This document shows positions 1-6,112 of a stretch of 6,259 nt of DNA, one piece after another (the stretch's first letter is position 1; every line of letters starts with the position of its first letter). Made by a program: the position numbers and the translations under genes. Origin of the DNA: Bacteroidota bacterium (lineage in GTDB: Bacteria; Bacteroidota; Ignavibacteria; UBA10030; UBA8401). The notes below the pieces were generated by a model that searched no databases, had not been told where the DNA came from, and worked only from the letters and a program-made list of their open reading frames with translations. The stretch covers positions 1-6,259 of the forward strand of contig JAVBYA010000457.1 in the NCBI GenBank assembly GCA_030824295.1, read 5' to 3'.

Positions 1-424
1 TGGAGAATGCCAACTCGTACTCATTGCTCATGATGATCGCTTCTTCCGGACAGACCTCTTCGCAGAAGCCGCAGAAGATACAGCGGGTCATGTTGATCTC
101 GAACTTCTCCGGATAGCGTTCCTTTGCAAGCGGTGTCTCGCCCGCCTGCACTTCGATCGCCAATGCCGGGCAGACGCGGCTGCAGAGCCCGCATGCCACA
201 CAGCGCTCCGTGCCGTTCTCTTCCACCAGCACCGGACGGCCGCGGAACGATGCTGCATGCTCCACTTTCACTTCAGGATACTGAACGGTGAACGTCGGCT
301 GGAAGATCTGCTTCACAGCATTGAACATCCCTTTCAGGATCTCAAGAACATAGGTCCGCTGGAAGAACGAAAGGTCCTTCACGCGGATCATTTCACTTTT
401 TTCCAGGAATTTATTATCGGCCAT
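1..424 (-). CDS. nuoI: NADH-quinone oxidoreductase subunit I (NuoI), 5' part, cut by window edge
   Basis: NuoI is the complex I subunit that carries clusters N6a and N6b and passes electrons towards quinone where the peripheral arm meets the membrane. I translated the minus strand from an ATG at 424-422; the frame stays open to the window edge, giving 141 codons without a stop. Two 4Fe-4S motifs of the form CxxCxxCxxxCP are present: C75/C78/C81/C85 and C115/C118/C121/C125. The spacing and the preceding 'ER' and 'TR' residues match the NuoI/TYKY family. An N-terminal segment of about 40 residues contains a stretch (roughly 18-45) suited to lying on the membrane or on NuoH. The start is one base past the nuoH stop (TAA-T-ATG), so translational coupling is likely. 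No Shine-Dalgarno sequence is visible upstream. The C-terminus lies outside the window, so total length is unknown. Confidence 0.96.
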   Translation of the reverse strand, partial: MADNKFLEKSEMIRVKDLSFFQRTYVLEILKGMFNAVKQIFQPTFTVQYPEVKVEHAASFRGRPVLVEENGTERCVACGLCSRVCPALAIEVQAGETPLAKERYPEKFEINMTRCIFCGFCEEVCPEEAIIMSNEYELAFS

Positions 425-425
425 A

Positions 426-1505
426 TTAATTGAACCAGGTATGTACAGGTTTAAGAATGAACAATCCCGTCAACGCGATGTTGAGCAGCGCCAGCGGCAG
501 CATCACTTTCCATCCGAGATTCATCAGCTGATCGTAGCGGAAGCGGGGCATGGACCAGCGGACGATCATGAAGAAGACGACGATCGCAGCGAACTTGGTG
601 AAGAACGCACCGAGCTGCACCAGGGCCATCACGAACGGCGACAGACCAAGATGTTCTGCATACGGTGCCTGCCAGCCGCCGAGATAGAGTGTAGTGATCA
701 TGGCGGAAGCGGCGAACAAAGCAAGGTATTCGGAAAGCATGAACATACCGAACTTCATACCGGTGTATTCCGTGTGGTAACCGGCGACGAGTTCAGGCTC
801 TGCTTCGGGAAGATCGAACGGCAGACGATTGGTCTCCGCGAACATCGCCACCGTGAAGGTGATGAATCCGATCGGCTGCAGGAAGATGTTCCAATTGGGA
901 AGGAAACCGAACATATAATAACCGCCCTGAGCGCGGACGATCTCATCCAGCTGGAGAGTATTATTGAGCATGATCACGCCGATAATGGAGAGACCGAGCG
1001 AGAGTTCGTAGCTGATCATCTGTGCGGAAGAACGGATGCCGCCGAGGAGCGAATACTTATTGTTGGAGGACCAGCCGCTGAGCGTGATACCGTAAACTGC
1101 CAACGATGAAAGAGCCAACACATACAGAACAGCGATATTCACATCAGCGATCTGCAGTTTGATATTGTGCACTACCCCGTTCACCACGATCGGGAGCGTA
1201 TCTCCGAACGGGATCACCGCAAACGTGGAAAAGGCGACGGTCAGCGAGATGAGCGGTCCGAGCGAATGGACGAACTTATTGGCGGCAGCCGGAACGATAT
1301 CTTCCTTGAAGAAGAGCTTCGGGATGTCCGCGATCGGCTGCAGCAGGCCGAACGGACCGACACGGTTCGGACCGACGCGGTTCTGGATCCAGGCGCTGAG
1401 TTTCCGCTCCAGCTGGACGCCGAGATATGTGACACAGGGAAGAAGGATACCGAACACGACGATCAGTATCTTGACCAATGCTTCGAGCGTTGAGTTGAAT
1501 TCCAT
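426..1505 (-). CDS. nuoH: NADH-quinone oxidoreductase subunit H (NuoH)
   Basis: NuoH is the integral membrane subunit that anchors the peripheral arm of complex I and forms much of the quinone-entry channel. From the ATG at 1505-1503 the protein has 359 residues and is complete. Hydrophobic segments (roughly 10-30, 80-100, 120-140, 165-180, 208-222, 258-275, 290-315, 333-350) fit the family's eight-helix plan. Family signatures are visible: the first cytoplasmic loop QNRVGPNRVGPFGLLQP (residues 41-57), and AETNRLPFDLPEAEPELVAG (223-242), whose acidic residues lie near the quinone cavity. GGW (276-278) and RWSMPRFRYDQLM (316-328) follow. An in-frame TTG three codons upstream (1514-1512) would add MTA; I prefer the ATG because neither has a Shine-Dalgarno sequence. 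It starts 12 bases after the nuoG stop and ends one base before nuoI, so all three are co-transcribed. Confidence 0.97.
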   Translation of the reverse strand: MEFNSTLEALVKILIVVFGILLPCVTYLGVQLERKLSAWIQNRVGPNRVGPFGLLQPIADIPKLFFKEDIVPAAANKFVHSLGPLISLTVAFSTFAVIPFGDTLPIVVNGVVHNIKLQIADVNIAVLYVLALSSLAVYGITLSGWSSNNKYSLLGGIRSSAQMISYELSLGLSIIGVIMLNNTLQLDEIVRAQGGYYMFGFLPNWNIFLQPIGFITFTVAMFAETNRLPFDLPEAEPELVAGYHTEYTGMKFGMFMLSEYLALFAASAMITTLYLGGWQAPYAEHLGLSPFVMALVQLGAFFTKFAAIVVFFMIVRWSMPRFRYDQLMNLGWKVMLPLALLNIALTGLFILKPVHTWFN

Positions 1506-1517
1506 AGCAGTCAAAGG

Positions 1518-3191
1518 TTAAACGGTGACAGTCGATTGTTTCAGGAGTGCGCCCTTCTTCCCCACCTTCAGGTAGGACAGGCCTTTGAAGCCCTCCACCT
1601 TCTGGCAGATCTCGTTGAACACATCATCCGCGGTATTGAACTTGTATTTGGTACCCATCACGCCGGCGATGCTGGTGACGATCTTCCACGAAGGTCGCGC
1701 ATCGCGGCGCGGCCCCTTGCCCCATTTGTCGTTGTGTGATGCGAACTTGTCCCAGCGGCTCATCTCGAAATTATCGAGAGCGCGGTCCTGCTCCAGTGTG
1801 GTCACCGCAGGACGGATACGCTGCACCCGGTGCTGGAAATTGGTCATGGTGCCGTTCTTCTCGGCATAGGTCGCAGCAGCGAAGACGACATCGGCATGTT
1901 TCGTCGTGGCATTCTCATTGGAGGCATGCACGGCAAGGAATTCCAGTTTTGCCAGTGCCTCTTCAACACCCGGGAATGTCGCAAAGTCACACTCCAGCGC
2001 ATACACCGCTTTGATCTTCCCGTCCTTGATACCGGCGATGATCTTCTCGAATGTAAGGCCGCCGTCGGCAGGATGGACACCGACGATCTCGGCACCGGTC
2101 GCGTTCGGAGTCTTGTCCGCACGGATCAGCACCGCATCGTCCACACCGCTGGTGTGACGTGCGAAGTCGATGTTCTTGGTGCCGAGGACATCCTTGGCGA
2201 ATTTGGCGAACACATAATTATCCTCATTGGTGGCGAACGCAGAACCAAGCACTGCGATCTCACCTTTGGAGAACGATTTCAATTCGGATGCTGTCTTGGC
2301 GATGGCTTCATCCCAACCCACTTCCACCAACTGACCTTCTTTGCGGATCATCGGTGATTTGATACGGGTCTCAGCATTGACATGCTTCCAGGTGTCGAGA
2401 CGTCCGTGATCGCACATCCAGACGCTGTTCACATCGTCGTTCTTGCGGGGGTTCAATCGGAGGATCTCGTTGTTGCGGACGCCGATCTCAGTGTTGCAGC
2501 CGCGCGCACAGCCGGAGCAGACAGAATCGGTGAAGGACATCTCCCACACACGGGATTTGAATCGGAACTCTTTATTGGTCAACGCACCGACCGGACAGAT
2601 ATCGACGACATTCATCGAGTACGGATTATCGAGCGATTCACCGGGGAATGTTTCGATCGTCACACGGTCACCACGCTGAACGAACTGCAGCTGATGCACA
2701 CCGGCCACTTCATCGCAGAAACGGATACAGCGTGAACAGGAGATGCAGCGTTCAGCGTCGAACATCACGCGCGGACCGATATCCACTCTCTTCTCTTTGT
2801 GATTCTTATTATCGACGAACCGGCTGAACCCTTTGCTGTACTTGTATGCGTAATCCTGCAGCTTGCACTCCCCTGCTTCATCGCAGATGGGACAGTCCAG
2901 CGGATGATTGATGAGGATGAACTCCATCACCGCTTCGCGCGCATTGATGACCCGTTCATTCTTCGTATGAACGATCATCCCCTCTGCCACCTGCGTCATA
3001 CATGCGATCGCGAGCTTCGGCATCTTCTCCACTTCCACCAGACAGATGCGGCAATTGCCGGAGGCAGAAAGCTTTTCGTGCCAGCAAAAATGCGGGACGT
3101 GGACATTGTTCTCGCGCGCCGCTTCGATGAGGGTCTTCTTATTGTCGACCTCGAGCTGGACGCCGTCTAGAGTGATCTTAACTGTAGGCAT
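1518..3191 (-). CDS. nuoG: NADH-quinone oxidoreductase subunit G (NuoG), compact form
   Basis: NuoG is the largest iron-sulfur subunit of the complex I peripheral arm. The N-terminal 2Fe-2S domain has ligands C36, C47, C50 and C64 (cluster N1b). The next domain has H96, C100, C103 and C109, the His-Cys3 set of N5. C149, C152 and C155 with C199 (CPVGAL) fit N4. A further CxxCxxxC set, C225/C228/C232 with C260, matches the Fe4S4 domain of molybdopterin oxidoreductases and would hold N7. The C-terminal half (from about 290) is a reduced molybdopterin-like domain; 'ADVVFAAATYAEKNGTMTN' (433-451) is its clearest landmark. At 557 residues it is much shorter than E. coli NuoG (about 900) or Thermus Nqo3 (about 780), and the shortfall lies in this domain. 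The frame is intact, with ATG at 3191-3189. It is the first gene of the nuo unit here. Formate dehydrogenase alpha is the main alternative but is far longer; the flanking nuoH and nuoI settle the call. Confidence 0.96.
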   Translation of the reverse strand: MPTVKITLDGVQLEVDNKKTLIEAARENNVHVPHFCWHEKLSASGNCRICLVEVEKMPKLAIACMTQVAEGMIVHTKNERVINAREAVMEFILINHPLDCPICDEAGECKLQDYAYKYSKGFSRFVDNKNHKEKRVDIGPRVMFDAERCISCSRCIRFCDEVAGVHQLQFVQRGDRVTIETFPGESLDNPYSMNVVDICPVGALTNKEFRFKSRVWEMSFTDSVCSGCARGCNTEIGVRNNEILRLNPRKNDDVNSVWMCDHGRLDTWKHVNAETRIKSPMIRKEGQLVEVGWDEAIAKTASELKSFSKGEIAVLGSAFATNEDNYVFAKFAKDVLGTKNIDFARHTSGVDDAVLIRADKTPNATGAEIVGVHPADGGLTFEKIIAGIKDGKIKAVYALECDFATFPGVEEALAKLEFLAVHASNENATTKHADVVFAAATYAEKNGTMTNFQHRVQRIRPAVTTLEQDRALDNFEMSRWDKFASHNDKWGKGPRRDARPSWKIVTSIAGVMGTKYKFNTADDVFNEICQKVEGFKGLSYLKVGKKGALLKQSTVTV

Positions 3192-3229
3192 TGGTATCGA
3201 AAAGATTTGTGACGGACTTTGAACGGTAC

Positions 3230-3257
3230 TTTATATAACGTAGAACAAATGTATCAA
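3230..3257 (-). promoter_or_regulatory. Candidate promoter for nuoGHI
   Basis: On the minus strand a TTGATA box (3257-3252) and a TATAAA box (3235-3230) are separated by 16 bases. Each matches five of six positions of the sigma70 consensus. Transcription would start near 3223, about 30 bases before the nuoG ATG. An overlapping TACATTTG (3253-3246) fits the Bacteroidota-type -7 element TAnnTTTG exactly, but no TTTG lies at the expected distance upstream. Either reading puts a promoter here, which agrees with nuoG opening its unit and with a likely terminator upstream. The call rests on pattern matching only. Confidence 0.45.
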
Positions 3258-3324
3258 AAAAAGACCAAGAATGGAAGTGGAAATTGACGTGCGGCGGGAA
3301 AAGAACAGTTGAATAATGGAAGAA

Positions 3325-3359
3325 ACTGGATGTTGGCTACCGGATAGTGAATACTCAAT
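3325..3359. repeat. Degenerate heptamer array 1 (ACTGGAT-like, 5 units)
   Basis: Five consecutive 7-base units can be read on the plus strand: ACTGGAT, GTTGGCT, ACCGGAT, AGTGAAT, ACTCAAT. They agree with ACTGGAT at 27 of 35 positions. A sixth, weaker unit (ACTGTGC) follows at 3360-3366. Two more related heptamers (GTTGAAT, AATGGAA at 3308-3321) precede the array, three bases out of phase. It lies in non-coding DNA between the ald terminator and the nuoG promoter. Function unknown. Confidence 0.55.
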
Positions 3360-3381
3360 ACTGTGCCACCCTAGCATGAAA

Positions 3382-3405
3382 CTCAAGGCGTCATTCTGCC
3401 TTGAG
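3382..3405. repeat. Hairpin-forming inverted repeat between the heptamer arrays
   Basis: CTCAAGGC (3382-3389) and GCCTTGAG (3398-3405) are perfect 8-base inverted repeats around an 8-base loop, GTCATTCT. No run of T follows on the minus strand, so it is a poor terminator for ald, which in any case has a better candidate at 3623-3658. The words GTCATTCTG and, further on, GATGGATCCTGG (3433-3444) remind me of dispersed intergenic repeats that begin GTCATTCTGA in several bacterial phyla. That resemblance is from memory and unverified. Confidence 0.5.
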
Positions 3406-3453
3406 GCCGTCAATGAGCGGAAGTCGCTGGCCGATGGATCCTGGAAGCAGGGA

Positions 3454-3502
3454 ACTGAATACCGTATATTTGATCGTTGATCCGAGATACTGGATAATGG
3501 AT
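3454..3502. repeat. Degenerate heptamer array 2 (ACTGGAT-like, 7 units)
   Basis: Seven consecutive 7-base units are in phase on the plus strand: ACTGAAT, ACCGTAT, ATTTGAT, CGTTGAT, CCGAGAT, ACTGGAT, AATGGAT. They agree with ACTGGAT at 37 of 49 positions, and the closing AT is kept in all seven. The consensus and orientation are those of array 1, with 94 bases holding the hairpin in between. An old, decaying tandem heptamer is the simplest reading. The rest of the 3192-3622 spacer shows no credible gene or RNA. Confidence 0.6.
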
Positions 3503-3622
3503 CAATGTTACGCTGATCCGTCCTTGTCCTAATCATAGCAACATTTCGCCATGGAGCTACCGCGTCCTGAAGAAACCATGCACGCTCACGATCCAATAGA
3601 GCAAATAGACCTCTCTAAATGA

Positions 3623-3658
3623 CGAACGCCTGTCACAGCGGGCTGCGACAGGCGTTCG
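3623..3658 (-). terminator. Probable transcription terminator after ald
   Basis: CGAACGCCTGTC (3623-3634) and GACAGGCGTTCG (3647-3658) form a perfect 12-bp inverted repeat. Three further pairs (CAG 3636-3638 with CTG 3643-3645) lie inside, leaving a CGGG loop after one A/C mismatch. The hairpin begins 17 bases past the ald stop in the direction of transcription. The downstream minus-strand sequence (TCATTTAGAG) has only a short T run, so intrinsic termination may be weak or the hairpin may mainly protect the 3' end of the mRNA. It is the strongest secondary structure noticed in the window. Confidence 0.75.
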
Positions 3659-3675
3659 GTGTAATGAAGCTGATA

Positions 3676-4791
3676 TTACCGGAGGATGGTGTCGACCGGG
3701 GTATATTTCATGTTGAATGCATCGGCAACACCTTTGTAGGTGATGAGACCGTCCACCATGTTGAGTCCGAGTTTCAATTCCTTGTTCTGCTGGACCGCTT
3801 TCTCCCATCCTTTGTTCGCCAATTCCACAGCATAGGGCAATGTGGCATTGGTGAGTGCGATGGTCGAAGTGAACGGCACTGCGCCGGGCATATTGGCAAC
3901 GCAATAATGGATCACGTTATCCACCACGAATGTCGGATTCTCATGCGTGGTCGGTTTGCAGGTCTCGATACAGCCGCCCTGATCCACCGCAACGTCCACG
4001 ATGACCGAACCCGGCTTCATGGTCTTGAGCATCTCTTTGCGGATGAGCTTCGGTGCTTTTGCACCCGGGATCAGCACTGCACCGATGACGAGATCGGCGG
4101 TCTGGATCACTTTACGGATGTTATAGGCATTGCTCATCATGGTCGTGACATTCTTCGGCATGAAATCATCCAACTGCCGCAGACGATACAGATTGTTATC
4201 CAGGATGGTGACCTTTGCGCCGAATCCTGCTGCGATCTTTGCTGCCTGTGTACCGACGATACCGCCGCCGATGACGATGACATTCGCCGGTTCGGTTCCG
4301 GGCACGCCGCCCAACAGCACACCGCGTCCGCCCATGGTGCGTTCAAGATATTTTGCGCCTTCCTGCGGTGCCATACGGCCGGCCACTTCGCTCATCGGAA
4401 CGAGCAGCGGCAGCGAACCGTCATCCTTCTGCACGGTCTCATACGCGATACAGACCGCCTGTGATTTCACCATGGCAACGGTCAGTTCCTTGCTTGCTGC
4501 AAAATGGAAGTACGTGAAGACGATCTGGTCACGCCGGATGAGATTGTATTCCTGCTTGATCGGTTCCTTCACCTTGATGATCATGTCCGCTTTGTGGTAC
4601 AGTTCCTTCGCGTTCTTTGCGATCTTCGCACCTGCTTCGATATAGGCCGAATCCTCGAAACCGCTGCCGACACCGGCTTTGGTCTCTACATAAACTGTGT
4701 GCCCGAACTGGCGCAGGGTCTCCACGCCGACCGGTACAAGACCGACACGGTTCTCGTTGGTCTTGATCTCTTTCGGAATTCCGATAATCAT
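3676..4791 (-). CDS. ald: Alanine dehydrogenase
   Basis: Ald catalyses reversible NAD-dependent deamination of L-alanine to pyruvate and ammonia in the cytoplasm. The protein has 371 residues, the same length as the well-studied Mycobacterium tuberculosis enzyme, and key residues fall at the same numbers: R15 and K75 for pyruvate/alanine binding, and H96 and D270 for catalysis. The N-terminus MIIGIPKEIKTNENRVGLVP is typical of the family. The Rossmann motif GGGIVG (175-180) is followed by D198 at the end of the second strand, which binds the adenosine ribose and indicates NAD rather than NADP. Lysine-pathway saccharopine dehydrogenases and transhydrogenase alpha subunits share the fold, but the full residue set and length favour Ald. 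ATG at 4791-4789 is the first in-frame start; only a weak GAG precedes it. It begins 34 bases after the M16 peptidase stop, so co-transcription is likely, and ends before a strong hairpin. No lrp/asnC-type regulator is adjacent. Confidence 0.97.
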   Translation of the reverse strand: MIIGIPKEIKTNENRVGLVPVGVETLRQFGHTVYVETKAGVGSGFEDSAYIEAGAKIAKNAKELYHKADMIIKVKEPIKQEYNLIRRDQIVFTYFHFAASKELTVAMVKSQAVCIAYETVQKDDGSLPLLVPMSEVAGRMAPQEGAKYLERTMGGRGVLLGGVPGTEPANVIVIGGGIVGTQAAKIAAGFGAKVTILDNNLYRLRQLDDFMPKNVTTMMSNAYNIRKVIQTADLVIGAVLIPGAKAPKLIRKEMLKTMKPGSVIVDVAVDQGGCIETCKPTTHENPTFVVDNVIHYCVANMPGAVPFTSTIALTNATLPYAVELANKGWEKAVQQNKELKLGLNMVDGLITYKGVADAFNMKYTPVDTILR

Positions 4792-4825
4792 AGTATCATC
4801 TCGCTTAATTGTGAATTGGTGTAGT

Positions 4826-6112
4826 TTAGTTTTTCATGTCAGGATCCAGTACGACCGTCGTAAATCTGTCGGTATCGAACAAATGGCGTGAGACCGAACG
4901 CACATCTTCAGCGGTGACCGAATCGATGTTCTTGACGATGGAATCGAGAGGAGTATAACTCTTATAATAGAGCTCGCCATTCCCTAACCGCATCATCCTG
5001 TTGGAAGTACTTTCAAGACTGAGGAGCATGCTCCCCTTCAACTGCGCTTTTGCACGGGCAAGTTCCGGCTTGGAAAGCAGGGACCGTTTCATCTTGTCCA
5101 GTTCTTTCATGGAAAGGGACAATGCTTTCTTGACCGTTCCTTTATCCGTACCGACATAGATGCCGAAGGAACCGGTATCCTGCATCAGTCCGAGGAACGA
5201 ATAGACGCTGTATGCCAGTCCGTGTTTCTCGCGGATCTGCTGGAAGAGACGTGAACTCATCCCATCCCCCAGCACCGAATTCATCACCATGGCGGGATAT
5301 CGCATATTGCTATGCACACTGAACGCAATGGTACCGGTACAGACATGCGCCTGCTGGATCGGACGGGTGTATCGTTCGTTCCTGTGCTTTGGACGGACCG
5401 CCGGGAATGTCCGCTGCTTCTCGCCGGCACTCTTCCGCTGCGTCAAGTATCTCTCCGCCAATTCCACCAGGGCCTCGTGCCGGATATTGCCGGCAGCCGC
5501 AAGAATGATGTTGTCGTTGGTATAGAATTTTTTCGTATAGGCGAACAGATCGTCCTGCGTGAACGCAGAAACGTTCTCCGCCGTTCCGATGATGGGACGT
5601 GCGAACGGATGCTTATCGAACAGATGTTTCTCGAAGAGTTCCTGCACCATATCATCCGGATCGTCCTCCGACCGTTTGATCTCCTCCAGAATGACGGTGC
5701 GTTCCTTGGCGATCTCGCGTACCGGGAAGAGGGAATGCTGTACCATATCCGACAATACATCGACGGCATTCTCGGCGAATTCATCCAGCACACGGGCGTA
5801 ATAACAGGTATGTTCCTTGGTCGTGAAGGCGTTCATATATCCGCCGACCGATTCCAGACTCTGCGCGATCTGACGGTAGTTCCGATCTTCGGTCCCTTTG
5901 AACATCATATGCTCGATGAAATGGGAGATGCCGCTGGTCTTCTCCGTCTCGTTGCGCGAACCGGTGTCGATCCAGATGCCGATCGATACGGACTTTACGG
6001 AAGGGATCTCTTCGCTGATCACACGGATGCCATTGGGAAGCGTCGTCTTCCGATAGGAGTGATGGATGGATGGTTCCGTATGTGCGTGTTTGCTGAGAAT
6101 GGGAGTGCTCAA
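4826..6112 (-). CDS. M16B family zinc metallopeptidase (processing-peptidase-like)
   Basis: This is a complete 428-residue member of the pitrilysin/mitochondrial processing peptidase family. The inverted zinc motif HFIEH gives ligands H64 and H68 with catalytic E67; the third ligand is probably E144 in VILEEIK (140-146), at the family's usual distance. The N-terminal domain opens with TTLPNGIRVISEE (23-35). The C-terminal domain has SRLFQQIREKHGLAYSVYS (287-305), which carries the R/Y pair of active subunits, so this looks like a catalytic, self-sufficient homodimer-type protein and not an inactive partner. No signal peptide is seen; the His-rich first 20 residues suggest a cytoplasmic enzyme. 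Its substrate cannot be told from sequence. The start is TTG at 6112-6110: no in-frame ATG or GTG lies between it and the stop at 6199-6197, and the next ATG falls inside the zinc motif. Bacillus YmxG (MlpA) is a comparable protein. It leads the unit that includes ald. Confidence 0.95.
   Translation of the reverse strand: MSTPILSKHAHTEPSIHHSYRKTTLPNGIRVISEEIPSVKSVSIGIWIDTGSRNETEKTSGISHFIEHMMFKGTEDRNYRQIAQSLESVGGYMNAFTTKEHTCYYARVLDEFAENAVDVLSDMVQHSLFPVREIAKERTVILEEIKRSEDDPDDMVQELFEKHLFDKHPFARPIIGTAENVSAFTQDDLFAYTKKFYTNDNIILAAAGNIRHEALVELAERYLTQRKSAGEKQRTFPAVRPKHRNERYTRPIQQAHVCTGTIAFSVHSNMRYPAMVMNSVLGDGMSSRLFQQIREKHGLAYSVYSFLGLMQDTGSFGIYVGTDKGTVKKALSLSMKELDKMKRSLLSKPELARAKAQLKGSMLLSLESTSNRMMRLGNGELYYKSYTPLDSIVKNIDSVTAEDVRSVSRHLFDTDRFTTVVLDPDMKN

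Noticed and set aside
441..1109. Plus-strand open frame of 222 codons opposite nuoH
   Set aside because: It is antisense to a well-conserved membrane protein gene. The charged, low-complexity product is what reverse reading of hydrophobic codons gives.
1512..1514. TTG as the start of nuoH, adding three residues
   Set aside because: An ATG follows three codons later in the same frame with a normal NuoH N-terminus, and the TTG has no ribosome-binding signal. It cannot be excluded.
3382..3405. Hairpin as a second ald terminator
   Set aside because: It lies about 270 bases past the ald stop, has no T tract on the minus strand, and a longer perfect hairpin sits directly after ald.
3231..3596. 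Minus-strand open frame of 121 codons between nuoG and ald
   Set aside because: It runs straight through both heptamer arrays, the hairpin and the nuoG promoter boxes. Its product has no recognisable domain and looks like translated repeat DNA.
3540..3620. Possible tRNA or small RNA in the spacer before the ald terminator
   Set aside because: No cloverleaf, no GTTCRA-type T-loop and no promoter could be found; only the terminator hairpin shows real structure.
3619..4464. Plus-strand open frame of 281 codons opposite ald
   Set aside because: It is antisense to a fully conserved ald, starts inside the terminator hairpin, and gives a His/Asp/Arg-rich product with no family features.
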